64,000 nucleotides of DNA from CAYJMQ01 sp964371555 (GTDB lineage Bacteria; Bdellovibrionota; JACOXK01; 2-02-FULL-40-11), in the NCBI GenBank assembly GCA_964371555.1, contig CAYJMQ010000001.1, forward strand, positions 8,543 through 72,542, read 5' to 3'. Below, piece after piece: positions 40,987 through 49,814 of this stretch; position 1 is the first letter of the stretch, and the number at the start of each line of letters is the position of its first letter. The position numbers were made by a program, and so were the translations under genes. The notes below the pieces were generated by a model. It had not been told where the DNA came from. It searched no databases and was given only the letters and a program-made list of their open reading frames with translations.

Positions 40987-42033
40987 ATGAAGGTGAAGCA
41001 GTTTCTGAAACTGAAGGCATTGTTTCTGATCTTTTTAGATCTTTGGCTTATGTTGATGTCTCAAGACCTTTTGGCGCTGCATAAAGCAAAATCCCAGAAA
41101 ATCAAACTTTCGATTTTAGCCCCTGAAGGCTCTACCTGGATGAACATTATGCATGAGTTCAACAAAGAGCTCAAAGAACGGACAAACGGAGGGCTGGAGT
41201 TTAAAATTTATGCGGGGGGGGTGTCGGGTGACGAGTCGGATGTCATACGAAAAATGAGGATTGGTCAGATTCACGCGGGGGGATTTACGGGAGTCGGGCT
41301 TGGTCAGATTGTTTCTGATGTGCGCGTTCTTGAGCTTCCTTTTATTTTCCGTGAGGCGGATGAAGTCGATTTTGTAACCTCTGTTTTAAAAAAAGAGTTT
41401 GAAAAAAAATTTGAAGAGAAGGGATTTATTTTTTTGGGATGGGCTGAGGCCGGGTTTGTAAATATTTTTTCTACAAAGCCTTTGAAAACAGCCAAAGATC
41501 TTCAAAAGGCCAAGATGTGGGCATGGGAGGGGGATCCCCTTGTGAAAGCCCTTTGCAAAGAGTTTGATATTGTTCCCGTGCCGCTTTCCATCACAGATGT
41601 CTTAACCTCGCTTCAGACAGGTTTGATCGATTCGTTTTACGCCCCCCCCCTTGCCGCGATCGCGCTTCAGTGGTTTACGAAGGTAAAGTATATGACACAA
41701 CCGTATCTGGCCAATGCGACGGGCGCTATGGTGATGACAAAGAAATTTCATGATCAGATTCCAAAGCAGAACCAACAAATTTTAAAAGAAGTGGCCGATA
41801 AATATTCAAAAAGAATCATTGAGGCGACACGAAAAGATAACCAGGAGTCGTATCAGCAGCTTAAAAAACAGGGGATCGAATTTGTGACAATCGCGCCGAA
41901 CGAACTTGAAGAGATGACAAAGACGAGCTTGAAAGTGCAGAGCGCGTTGATTGATCGTCTCTACCCCAAAGAACTTTTAGAGAAAGTCCTTTCAAAAATC
42001 CGGGAATATCGAAAAAGCAAAGTTCAATCATGA
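40987..42033 (+). CDS. TRAP transporter periplasmic binding protein (DctP/TatP)
   Basis: 348 residues: a signal peptide, then the DctP fold (KIKLSILAPEGSTWMNIMHEFNKELKERTNGGLEFKIYAGGVSGDESDVIRKMRIGQIHAGGFTGVGLG, TAKDLQKAKMWAWEGDPLVKALCKEF). The substrate-binding arginine common in sialic- or dicarboxylic-acid binders is not evident in the Lys-Met-Trp-Ala segment, which agrees with the TatP type whose ligand may be hydrophobic. It overlaps the small permease gene by four bases. Confidence 0.92.
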   Translation: MKVKQFLKLKALFLIFLDLWLMLMSQDLLALHKAKSQKIKLSILAPEGSTWMNIMHEFNKELKERTNGGLEFKIYAGGVSGDESDVIRKMRIGQIHAGGFTGVGLGQIVSDVRVLELPFIFREADEVDFVTSVLKKEFEKKFEEKGFIFLGWAEAGFVNIFSTKPLKTAKDLQKAKMWAWEGDPLVKALCKEFDIVPVPLSITDVLTSLQTGLIDSFYAPPLAAIALQWFTKVKYMTQPYLANATGAMVMTKKFHDQIPKQNQQILKEVADKYSKRIIEATRKDNQESYQQLKKQGIEFVTIAPNELEEMTKTSLKVQSALIDRLYPKELLEKVLSKIREYRKSKVQS

Positions 42034-42530
42034 AGTGGACAAAGGCTCTTAATGATAGAATTTCCAGGGTTGAAAGTGTTCTGCTTGTGACCATTGTGCT
42101 TTTTATGATTGTGCTTTCGTTTCTTCAGGTGGTTCTCCGGAATTTTTTTTCCGGTGGTATTACCTGGGCCGATGTTTGTCTTAGAAATCTTGTGCTTTGG
42201 GTCGGTTTTATAGGGGCGTCACTCGCAACAAAGGAAAATCGGCATATTACGGTCGATGTGGTTACAAAGTTTGTTTCCCCGCTTTTACGGGAAATTGCGG
42301 ATCTCCTTGCGAGCGCCGTCTCTGTCATCATCGGTTTTATCTTCGTCTATGCGTCTGTCCGTTTTGTGATTTCAGAATACAAGGCAGAGACGATCGCATT
42401 CTTGGGGATCCCTTTCTGGGTTGTTCAGATGATTATCCCATTTGGCTTTTCAATGATTACTTTCCGTTTTGTGCTGAAGGTCATTGAGGATATCGAAGAT
42501 CTGAGAATCCAATTGAAAGGCTCCAGGTGA
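42030..42530 (+). CDS. TRAP transporter small permease (DctQ)
   Basis: 166 residues with four membrane helices and the DctQ core FLQVVLRNFFSGGITWADVCLRNLVLWVGFIGASLATKENRHITVD. It forms the small membrane subunit of the sodium-driven TRAP transporter. It overlaps both neighbours. Confidence 0.92.
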   Translation: MKWTKALNDRISRVESVLLVTIVLFMIVLSFLQVVLRNFFSGGITWADVCLRNLVLWVGFIGASLATKENRHITVDVVTKFVSPLLREIADLLASAVSVIIGFIFVYASVRFVISEYKAETIAFLGIPFWVVQMIIPFGFSMITFRFVLKVIEDIEDLRIQLKGSR

Positions 42531-43807
42531 TATTTCTCCTTGTGGGAGTTTCTCTTGTTCTTCTGGCGCTATTGGGCGCCCCCCTTTTTGCTGTCATTGG
42601 GGCAGCCGCCTTTTTTGCATTCCATTGGGTCGAGATTGATATCTCCGCGGTGATCATTGAAATGTATCGCATCGCTTCGGCGCCGATGCTCCTTACGATT
42701 CCCCTTTTTACCTTTGCCGGATATGTCATGTCTGAAAGTGGAACCCCGAAGCGATTTGTAGAGCTTGCAAAAGCGATTGTCGGCTGGATGCCAGGGGGCA
42801 TTGCGATTGTTTCGCTCCTTACATGCGCTTTTTTTACAGCCTTCACGGGCGCCTCTGGCGTGACGATTATTGCCCTGGGGGGATTTCTTTATCCGATTCT
42901 TATCTCTGAAAGATATTCTGAGAAATTCAGCCTCGGTCTTGTGACAACCTGCGGGAGTTTGGGGCTTCTCTTTCCGCCGTCGCTTCCGTTGATTTTATAT
43001 GGATTGGTAGCCCAGGTCAGTATTGATCAGCTTTTTGTTGCCGGTATTTTTCCGGGCATACTTTTAATTATTCTTCTTTCTCTCTACAGCATGAAAAAGG
43101 GGATCTCTTTTCATGTGAAGAGGTCGCCTTTTGTCTTTAAAGAACTGATTCGAACATTTCGCGCGGCGATCTGGGAAGTCCCTCTCCCTTTCCTGATTTT
43201 GGGAGGGATTTACAGCGGCTTTATTACCGCAACGGAGGCTGCCGCGTTTGCCGCTTTTTATGTTCTCATTGTAGAGGCGTTTATCTATCAAGACGTCAGT
43301 TTAACATCGGATCTTCCAAGAATTATTCGGGAGAGCATGGTTTTAGTCGGCTCGATTCTCATTATTTTGGGATCAGCCCTGGGTCTGACCAATTATCTGA
43401 TCGATGAGCAGATTCCGATGAAGATTCTCGAATTCATGAAGGTGTACGTCTCTGACAAAATCACATTTCTTATTGTGCTCAATATCTTTCTTCTGATTGT
43501 TGGATGTATTATGGATATTTTTTCCGCTATTGTCGTTGTGGTTCCGATGATTGTTCCGGTTGCGAGAGTTTTTGAGGTCGATCCGATTCATCTTGCGATT
43601 ATTTTTCTGACGAATCTCGAGATTGGCTACCTGACCCCTCCGGTCGGGATCAATCTCTTTATTTCGTCGATGCGATTTCGAAAGCCCGTAACTTCTCTCT
43701 ACCGTGTGTCTTTTCCGTTCCTGATGGTGCTGCTTCTTGCGCTTATCATTATTACTTATGTCCCGGATCTGTCGCTTTCGCTCGTGCGGTGGCTGGGGTT
43801 AAGGTAG
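42527..43807 (+). CDS. TRAP transporter large permease (DctM)
   Basis: 426 residues, about twelve membrane segments, starting at a GTG that overlaps the dctQ stop. DctM signatures are present: LLTIPLFTFAGYVMSESG, FFTAFTGASGVTIIALGGFLYPIL, TCGSLGLLFPPSLPLILYG, and GYLTPPVGINLFISS near the end. It provides the ion-coupled transport path. It is followed by two back-to-back hairpins between convergent operons. Confidence 0.94.
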   Translation: MIFLLVGVSLVLLALLGAPLFAVIGAAAFFAFHWVEIDISAVIIEMYRIASAPMLLTIPLFTFAGYVMSESGTPKRFVELAKAIVGWMPGGIAIVSLLTCAFFTAFTGASGVTIIALGGFLYPILISERYSEKFSLGLVTTCGSLGLLFPPSLPLILYGLVAQVSIDQLFVAGIFPGILLIILLSLYSMKKGISFHVKRSPFVFKELIRTFRAAIWEVPLPFLILGGIYSGFITATEAAAFAAFYVLIVEAFIYQDVSLTSDLPRIIRESMVLVGSILIILGSALGLTNYLIDEQIPMKILEFMKVYVSDKITFLIVLNIFLLIVGCIMDIFSAIVVVVPMIVPVARVFEVDPIHLAIIFLTNLEIGYLTPPVGINLFISSMRFRKPVTSLYRVSFPFLMVLLLALIIITYVPDLSLSLVRWLGLR

Positions 43808-43810
43808 TAA

Positions 43811-43835
43811 GCTTTTTTCCATTCGGGAAAAAAGC
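43811..43835. terminator. Hairpin terminator after dctM
   Basis: A perfect 10-bp inverted repeat GCTTTTTTCC / GGAAAAAAGC around a 5-base loop, starting three bases after the dctM stop. The T-run inside the stem can act as a terminator for either strand. Confidence 0.6.
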
Positions 43836-43853
43836 GCGCAGTATAAATTATAA

Positions 43854-43882
43854 GACAAACCATTTCGAAGAAATGGTTTGTC
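43854..43882. terminator. Hairpin with CCATTTCGAAGAAATGG core
   Basis: A perfect 13-bp inverted repeat around GAA between the dctM and livF 3' ends, followed by CTTTT. It shares a 17-base core with the hairpin at 2738-2766. Confidence 0.6.
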
Positions 43883-43888
43883 GACCTT

Positions 43889-44605
43889 TTATTCCCCCAA
43901 ATACGCCTTCTTAACTTCTGGATTATCCAACAAATCGCCTGCCTTTCCTTCAAGCACAATTTTTCCAGTCTCCAGCACATACGCCTTATGAGCGATATGG
44001 AGCGCTTTGTTTGCGTTCTGTTCAACCAAAAGAATTGTCGTTCCGTCCTGATTGATCATCTGAATGACTTTAAAGATCTGGGTAATAATTTGTGGCGCCA
44101 GCCCCAGTGAGGGCTCATCAAGCAGCAAAAGTTTGGGGCGGGCCATGAGCGCTCTTGAAATCGTAAGCATTTGCTGTTCACCCCCCGAGAGGGTGCCTCC
44201 CAATTGTTTTCTTCGCTGTTTTAAAATCGGAAAAAGTTCAAAAACATATTCTTTGTCTTTCCTTATTCCTTCTTTCCCCTTCCTGACATAAGCCCCCATT
44301 TCGAGATTGTCTTCAACAGAGAGATTCGAAAAAATTCCCCGTCCCTCGGGGGACTGCGAGATCCCCGCGCGAACAATCAGATGGGGTTTAAGAACGCAAA
44401 TGTCTTTTCCATCGAAAAAAATTTTTCCTGTCCTGGGCCTGAGAATTCCAGAAACAGTCCGAAGGGTTGTGCTCTTGCCAGCCCCGTTGGAACCGATCAG
44501 CGTAACAATTTCTCCCTGATTGACGGAGATTGAAATTCCTTTTAAAGCGGTGATCTCGCCATAAGCGACGACGATATTCTCTATTTTTAATATCTCGACC
44601 GCCAT
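43889..44605 (-). CDS. livF: Branched-chain amino acid ABC transporter ATP-binding protein LivF
   Basis: 238 residues: Walker A GSNGAGKST, Q-loop region GISQSPEGRGIFSNLSVEDNLEMGAY, signature LSGGEQQML and Walker B LLLDEPSLGLAP. The -PEGRGIF-LSV-DNL- stretch is the LivF hallmark. It energises uptake with LivG. The ATG at 44605 (MAVEILKIEN) is the family start; the open frame upstream is livG sequence in another frame. It is the last gene of livKHMGF. Confidence 0.94.
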   Translation of the reverse strand: MAVEILKIENIVVAYGEITALKGISISVNQGEIVTLIGSNGAGKSTTLRTVSGILRPRTGKIFFDGKDICVLKPHLIVRAGISQSPEGRGIFSNLSVEDNLEMGAYVRKGKEGIRKDKEYVFELFPILKQRRKQLGGTLSGGEQQMLTISRALMARPKLLLLDEPSLGLAPQIITQIFKVIQMINQDGTTILLVEQNANKALHIAHKAYVLETGKIVLEGKAGDLLDNPEVKKAYLGE

Positions 44606-44607
44606 TT

Positions 44608-45369
44608 CTATTCTCCCAGATAAGCCTTGATCACAAGCGGATTTGACTGAATTTCCTTTGGACGGCCGCTGGCAATCGTTTCTCCATGATCCAGCACAAG
44701 AATTCGTTCGCAAATTCCCATGACGAGCTTCATATCGTGTTCAATCAGCAAAATGGTTAAATCAAATTTTTGGCGGATCTCTTGAATGGTTTTCATGAGC
44801 TCTTCTGTTTCTTTATGATTGAGTCCGGCCGCCGGTTCATCTAAAAGAAGAATCTTTGGTTTCGTTGCGAGCGCGCGAAGAATTTCCAGTTTTCTTTGGT
44901 CGCCATAAGGAAGATTTTTTGACAAGAAATCAGCCTTTCCCTCGAGATGGAAGATTTTTAGGAGCCTTATCGCGTCGTTTCGAATTTCTTCTTCCTCGGA
45001 TTTAAAGCGCTGCAATTTAGCCGCCATTGCGAAGATGCTATGCTTCATATGAATGTGATGTCCGAGCCTGATGTTATCGATCACGGAAAGGTTTTTAAAG
45101 AGACGGATGTTTTGAAAAGTTCTTGCAATGCCGCGCGCCGTAATATGATGGGGTTTAAGTTCATTCAGAATCTCGGTATTGAGTGAAATTTCCCCGCAAG
45201 ATGGGCGCAAGACCCCTGTCAGCATATTGAAAACGGTTGTTTTTCCGGCGCCGTTTGGGCCAATGAGTCCGACAAGTTCGTGTTCTCTCAAGTCTAAATT
45301 GAAATTTGAGACGGCGACAAGCCCTGCGAATCTCATGGTAAGGGACTCTGTCTTAAGGAGTGTCGTCAT
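44608..45369 (-). CDS. livG: Branched-chain amino acid ABC transporter ATP-binding protein LivG
   Basis: 253 residues: Walker A GPNGAGKTT, ITARGIARTFQNIRLFKNLSVIDNI, the LivG-specific LPYGDQRKLEILRALA signature and Walker B LLLDEPAAGLNHKET. It pairs with LivF beneath the LivHM permease. It overlaps livM by four bases. Confidence 0.94.
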   Translation of the reverse strand: MTTLLKTESLTMRFAGLVAVSNFNLDLREHELVGLIGPNGAGKTTVFNMLTGVLRPSCGEISLNTEILNELKPHHITARGIARTFQNIRLFKNLSVIDNIRLGHHIHMKHSIFAMAAKLQRFKSEEEEIRNDAIRLLKIFHLEGKADFLSKNLPYGDQRKLEILRALATKPKILLLDEPAAGLNHKETEELMKTIQEIRQKFDLTILLIEHDMKLVMGICERILVLDHGETIASGRPKEIQSNPLVIKAYLGE

Positions 45370-46364
45370 CTCAATCCCTTTCGTTTAAACGGCCAGATAT
45401 CGTAAAATTCCTTTTGACCCAAAAGCCCTGCCGGACGGGTGAGCATGAGGGCGATGAGAAGGAGCGGGTAGATGACCATCCGAACGTCGATTTTCGTCAG
45501 CTCCTGAAGCGGGCGGAGGGCTTCCGGCAGAATCGTTGTGATGATGGCTGCCACAACAGATCCTGTGATCGATCCCATTCCGCCGAGAATCACAATAATA
45601 ATCGCTTCAAATGATTTTATAAATGTGAACGAGCTCGGATTTAAATAAACGAGAAAGTGAGCCAGCAGTCCGCCGGATATTCCCGCGAAAAAAGAACTAA
45701 AAATAAAGGCTTTCACCTTGTAGGCGGTAACATTGATTCCTATCGATTCGGCCGCTATCTCGTCTTCGCGAATCGAAAGAAGCGCCCTGCCATGGTATGA
45801 TTTAAGCATCCGAAAACAGGTGATCACAAGAACCGCGGCAAAAAAATAGATCCAGAAAAAGTTAGCCCACGGGGGGATGCCGGTAAACCCTCTCGCCCCT
45901 CCCAAAAAATCCATATTGAGAATCATCACACGGATGATTTCACCAAACCCGAGAGTGACAATTCCCAGGTAATCCCCGCGAAGTTTTAGCGAAGGGAGTC
46001 CTACGAGATAACCGGCTATGGCAGCCATAAAGCCGCCGATTAAGACGGAGATAACAAAAAGGGATTGCTGAGCCGCCATGGCTATCATGCTCCCCTCTGT
46101 TGTCAGAGATGACATAAGGGGACTGAATAAATAGAAGCTCAGCGCGGCTGAAGTATAGGCGCCGATAGCCATGAATCCGGCATGCCCCATCGAAAATTGT
46201 CCGGTCAGGCCGTTAATGACATTGAGACTGACCCCCATAATGATATTGATGCCGCAATAAATGAGAATCATATAAAGGTAGGGATTGAGAATGGTTGGAA
46301 GGGTCTGATTTGCGATCAGAAGAGCCGAACATATAACAAAAAATAGAAGGGACTGTCTCGCCAT
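45366..46364 (-). CDS. livM: Branched-chain amino acid ABC transporter permease LivM
   Basis: 332 residues, about ten membrane helices, with the LivM core GVSLNVINGLTGQFSMGHAGFMAIGAYTSAAL, LRGDYLGIVTLGFGEIIRVM, GARGFTGIP and FEAIIIVILGGMGSITGSVVAAIITTILPEALR. The ATG at 46364 is five bases after the livH stop in minus-strand order; a TTG 33 bases upstream inside livH is an alternative. It forms the heterodimeric channel with LivH. Confidence 0.93.
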   Translation of the reverse strand: MARQSLLFFVICSALLIANQTLPTILNPYLYMILIYCGINIIMGVSLNVINGLTGQFSMGHAGFMAIGAYTSAALSFYLFSPLMSSLTTEGSMIAMAAQQSLFVISVLIGGFMAAIAGYLVGLPSLKLRGDYLGIVTLGFGEIIRVMILNMDFLGGARGFTGIPPWANFFWIYFFAAVLVITCFRMLKSYHGRALLSIREDEIAAESIGINVTAYKVKAFIFSSFFAGISGGLLAHFLVYLNPSSFTFIKSFEAIIIVILGGMGSITGSVVAAIITTILPEALRPLQELTKIDVRMVIYPLLLIALMLTRPAGLLGQKEFYDIWPFKRKGLR

Positions 46365-46368
46365 CCGC

Positions 46369-47271
46369 TTAAACCTTTTCAGCTGTTGTTTTTCCAAAAA
46401 TTCCCGCGGGTCTTACAAGAAGAATCAGAATCAAAAGACAGAATGCGAGCGCGTCCCGATAGGTTGAAGAAAAATAGCCGACCACCATTTCTTCTGAAAG
46501 TCCCATAATCAGGGCGCCAACAATGGCGCCCGGAATATTTCCGATGCCGCCGAAAACAGCCGCAACAAACGCTTTAAGACCAAATAAAAGCCCCATCAGC
46601 GGGTCGATACGCGGATAGGCGAGTCCGACTAAAATCCCCGCCGCCGCGGCGAGCGATGATCCCAAAACAAATGTAAATGCGATAATCCGGTCGACATCAA
46701 TTCCCATAAGCGACGCGTTCTCATGACTAAAAGAGACCGACCGCATCGCTTTTCCGACCTTTGTTCGATAGATGATAAATTGTAAAATCATCATGAGGCT
46801 CAAAGAGACCGAAACCACAATGACCTGATAGTTGCTGATTTCAATATTGCCGAAGCTTAAGAGCGTTGTTCTTTGAATGAGCTCAGGAAAAACTTTGGGA
46901 TCTGCGCCAAAAATCAACTGCCCCCCATTTTCAAGAAGGAGCGAAACGCCGATTGCGGTAATCAGGAGATTCAGTCTCGGTTGTTTCCGCAATGGCCGAT
47001 AGGCGAATCGTTCAATCGTCATTCCGAGAAGCGCGCAGGCTGCCATCGCAAGAATAAGAATAAGGAGCAATGTGAGGAGAGAAGGGGAGTGCAGCAATCC
47101 CAGCCAGTGGGCAAAAAAGAATCCAAAGAAAGCCCCCATCATATAAACATCGCCATGCGCGAAATTAATGAGGTTTAGAATTCCATAGACCATTGTGTAT
47201 CCAATGGCCACCAGTCCATAGATACTCCCCAGCGAAACCCCGTTTATGATGTGCTGAAGAAATTCTTCCAA
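46369..47271 (-). CDS. livH: Branched-chain amino acid ABC transporter permease LivH
   Basis: 300 residues, about eight membrane helices: QHIINGVSLGSIYGLVAIGYTMVYGILNLINFAHGDVYMMGAF is the LivH N-terminus, RSVSFSHENASLMGIDVDRIIAFTFVLGSSLAAAAGILVG and AFVAAVFGGIGNIPGAIVGALIMGL follow. The start is TTG, which places the family N-terminus correctly, with AAGGA about 13 bases upstream. It lies between livK and livM. Confidence 0.93.
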   Translation of the reverse strand: MEEFLQHIINGVSLGSIYGLVAIGYTMVYGILNLINFAHGDVYMMGAFFGFFFAHWLGLLHSPSLLTLLLILILAMAACALLGMTIERFAYRPLRKQPRLNLLITAIGVSLLLENGGQLIFGADPKVFPELIQRTTLLSFGNIEISNYQVIVVSVSLSLMMILQFIIYRTKVGKAMRSVSFSHENASLMGIDVDRIIAFTFVLGSSLAAAAGILVGLAYPRIDPLMGLLFGLKAFVAAVFGGIGNIPGAIVGALIMGLSEEMVVGYFSSTYRDALAFCLLILILLVRPAGIFGKTTAEKV

Positions 47272-47292
47272 GGGTTTGCTGGTTCCTTATGC

Positions 47293-48438
47293 TTATGGAT
47301 TCACAGTCTCGACGTATTTGAATTGCCCGTTTTTTACAACCAAAACAACGGCCGCTTTTTCCGCATCGCGATTTTCATTGAGGCTAATGACTCCTGAGAC
47401 CGCCTGGAAATTTTTGGTTTGTGAAAGCGCATCCCGGATTTCTTTCGATGTCTGATTTTTTGTCCGTTTCAGCGCGTCGATCAAGACCAATGCGGCATCA
47501 TATCCCATGGCTGCCAGTCCATCCGGAACTTTACCGTAGGCTTTTTTGAATTTTTCAACGAATTCAACCACGCGCGGCTCTTTGCTTTCAGAAGTGTAGT
47601 GGTTGCTGAAGTATGAGTTTTCCAATGCGGCGCCGCCGATTTCAGAAAGTCTTTCAGAGTCCCATCCATCTCCGCCGAGAAGCGGCATTTTGAGACCGAG
47701 TTCCCTTGCCTGTCTGGCAATGAGACCCACCTCTGTGTAATACCCCGGGATAAAAATCCCATCGACTTTCTTTGTGCGAATGGCTGTCAGCTGTGCTTTA
47801 AAATCGACATCCCCGCCTGTGTAAGAGAGATCGGAAACCACTTTTCCTCCCAGCTCTTCAAATGTTTTTGTGAAAAACTCTGAGAGTCCAACACTGTAAT
47901 CGCTCTTTACATCTGTTAGATTCGCGACTTTTCTCATTTTTAGCGTGTTATAAGCAAAGTTTGCCATCACCTTCCCCTGGAAAGGATCTATGAAACAGGT
48001 TCTGAAAATATAGTCGCCGACCTGAGTAACTTTAGGATTTGTGGAAGAGGGGCTAAGCATCGGGACCTGATATCTCTGTGCGATTGGAGCGCCTGCCAGT
48101 GAACGGGAGCTTGCGACTTCCCCTAAAAGGGCAACCGCTTTATCACTGGTAATTAATTTGGTAACGGCGGCCGCGGCCTCTTCTGGTTTTCCCTGATCAT
48201 CAACGGTAACGACTTTGATTTTCTTGCCATTAATGCCCCCTTGTTCATTGACTTCGTTTACCGCAAGGATGATTCCTTCGTGTGTCGATATTCCAAAGGT
48301 TGCCTCTGATCCTGTCAGTGAACCAAACTCACCTACTTTGATGACATTTTGATCTGCTTTTTTCGTGCAGCCAAAAATGAGAATGCTTAAAAAGACTGGA
48401 ATATAAACCAATTTTCCAAATGATAATTGATGTTTCAT
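47293..48438 (-). CDS. livK: Branched-chain amino acid ABC transporter substrate-binding lipoprotein LivK
   Basis: 381 residues: lipobox LIFGC (Cys24), then the type I periplasmic-binding fold (IKVGEFGSLTGSEATFGISTHEGIILAVNEVNEQGGINGKKIKVVTVDDQGKPEEAAAAVTKLI, LLGEVASSRSLAGAPIAQRYQVPMLSPSSTNPKVT). The ATG at 48438 has AGGAGGAGA upstream; the longer open frame before it has no such site. It captures branched-chain or related amino acids. It is the first gene of the liv operon, divergent from icd across about 100 bases. Confidence 0.93.
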   Translation of the reverse strand: MKHQLSFGKLVYIPVFLSILIFGCTKKADQNVIKVGEFGSLTGSEATFGISTHEGIILAVNEVNEQGGINGKKIKVVTVDDQGKPEEAAAAVTKLITSDKAVALLGEVASSRSLAGAPIAQRYQVPMLSPSSTNPKVTQVGDYIFRTCFIDPFQGKVMANFAYNTLKMRKVANLTDVKSDYSVGLSEFFTKTFEELGGKVVSDLSYTGGDVDFKAQLTAIRTKKVDGIFIPGYYTEVGLIARQARELGLKMPLLGGDGWDSERLSEIGGAALENSYFSNHYTSESKEPRVVEFVEKFKKAYGKVPDGLAAMGYDAALVLIDALKRTKNQTSKEIRDALSQTKNFQAVSGVISLNENRDAEKAAVVLVVKNGQFKYVETVNP

Positions 48439-48542
48439 TTTTATTCTCCTCCTGTGGGGTGCGGGGAACTTAGCAAAAAGGGATGGAGAAGTCAAATTTG
48501 CCTTGATTTGGAATGAGTATGTTGTTAAAGGCAATTCGATAT

Positions 48543-49805
48543 ATGAACGCGCGGCAATATCAAAAGCTGACCCCTCCAAAATACGGCGAAAAAATCGAGG
48601 TCATCTCCATCTCAAAACGTATCGTTCCGGATCGCCCCGTCATTCCCTTCATTGAAGGGGATGGAACGGGGCCTGACATCTGGCGGGCGGCCCATCCTGT
48701 CTGGGAAGCGGCTTTAAAAAAGGCGTATGCCGGAAAAAAAGAGATAGTCTGGTTTGAAATTTTTGCCGGTGAAAAAGCAAAAGCCAAATATAATGACTGG
48801 CTCCCTGCGGATACACTGCTTGCCATCGAGGAATATGGTCTTGCGATCAAGGGGCCGCTCACAACGCCTGTCGGTGGCGGCTTCAGGAGTCTCAATGTCT
48901 CTCTTCGCCAGATTTTTGATCTCTATGCCTGTATTCGTCCTGTGCGCTATTTTTCAGGGGTGCCTGCCCCTGTAAAACATCCGGAGGCGTTAAATATCGT
49001 CATTTTCCGGGAGAATACGGAAGATGTTTACGCGGGTATCGAGTGGAAAGCCGAAACGGAAGAAGCGAAAAAAGTCATACAATTTTTAACTGAGCAGATG
49101 AAAGTAAAAATTCGTCCCGATTCCGGGATCGGTATAAAACCGATTTCTAAATTTGGCAGTCAAAGGCTTGTGAGGCGCGCGATTCAATATGCCATTGATC
49201 ATGAAAGAGAGAGTGTAACGCTGGTTCATAAAGGAAATATCATGAAATATACCGAAGGGGCGTTCAAAGAGTGGGGATATGAGCTGGCAAAAGAAGAATT
49301 TGCGGATAAAACCATTACAGAAGATATGCTGGTCAATGAATTTAGGGAATTTAGGGGGGTTCGACCTCGCAACAAAGTTATTATCAAAGATCGCATAGCA
49401 GATTCGATGCTCCAGCAGCTGCTTCTGAGACCCGCTGAGTATAGCGTGATGGCGCTCCCCAATCTGAATGGCGATTATCTTTCGGATGCGGCGGTGGCAC
49501 AGGTCGGCGGATTAGGACTTGCCCCCGGGGGGAACATCGGCGACAAATGCGCGATATTTGAAGCGACACACGGCACAGCCCCAAAATATGCGGGGCAAGA
49601 CAAAGTGAATCCAGGGTCTTTGCTTCTTTCGGGTGTGATGATGTTTGAGTATTTGGGGTGGCATGAGGCGGCGGATTTAATTGTCAAGGCTCTGGAAAAA
49701 ACGATTTCTCAAAAACGTGTGACGTATGATCTTCATAGGATCATGACAGGGGCAAAGCTGTTAAAGTGTTCTGAATTTGGGAAAGCAATCATCGATAATT
49801 TGTGA
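48543..49805 (+). CDS. icd: NADP-dependent isocitrate dehydrogenase
   Basis: 420 residues, homodimeric E. coli/Bacillus type. IPFIEGDGTGPDIW, the substrate loop GGGFRSLNVSLRQIFDLYACIRPV (the serine of RSLNVSLRQ is the phosphorylation-site equivalent), ENTEDVYAGIEW, KGNIMKYTEGAFKEWGYELA and HGTAPKYAGQDKVNPGS. The Lys-Tyr pair in GTAPKYAG marks NADP preference. It converts isocitrate to 2-oxoglutarate in the TCA cycle. The third in-frame ATG (48543) gives the usual N-terminus; 48513 is possible. It is first in the icd-mdh-sucC-sucD-ndk cluster. Confidence 0.95.
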   Translation: MNARQYQKLTPPKYGEKIEVISISKRIVPDRPVIPFIEGDGTGPDIWRAAHPVWEAALKKAYAGKKEIVWFEIFAGEKAKAKYNDWLPADTLLAIEEYGLAIKGPLTTPVGGGFRSLNVSLRQIFDLYACIRPVRYFSGVPAPVKHPEALNIVIFRENTEDVYAGIEWKAETEEAKKVIQFLTEQMKVKIRPDSGIGIKPISKFGSQRLVRRAIQYAIDHERESVTLVHKGNIMKYTEGAFKEWGYELAKEEFADKTITEDMLVNEFREFRGVRPRNKVIIKDRIADSMLQQLLLRPAEYSVMALPNLNGDYLSDAAVAQVGGLGLAPGGNIGDKCAIFEATHGTAPKYAGQDKVNPGSLLLSGVMMFEYLGWHEAADLIVKALEKTISQKRVTYDLHRIMTGAKLLKCSEFGKAIIDNL

Positions 49806-49814
49806 GGGGAGAAA

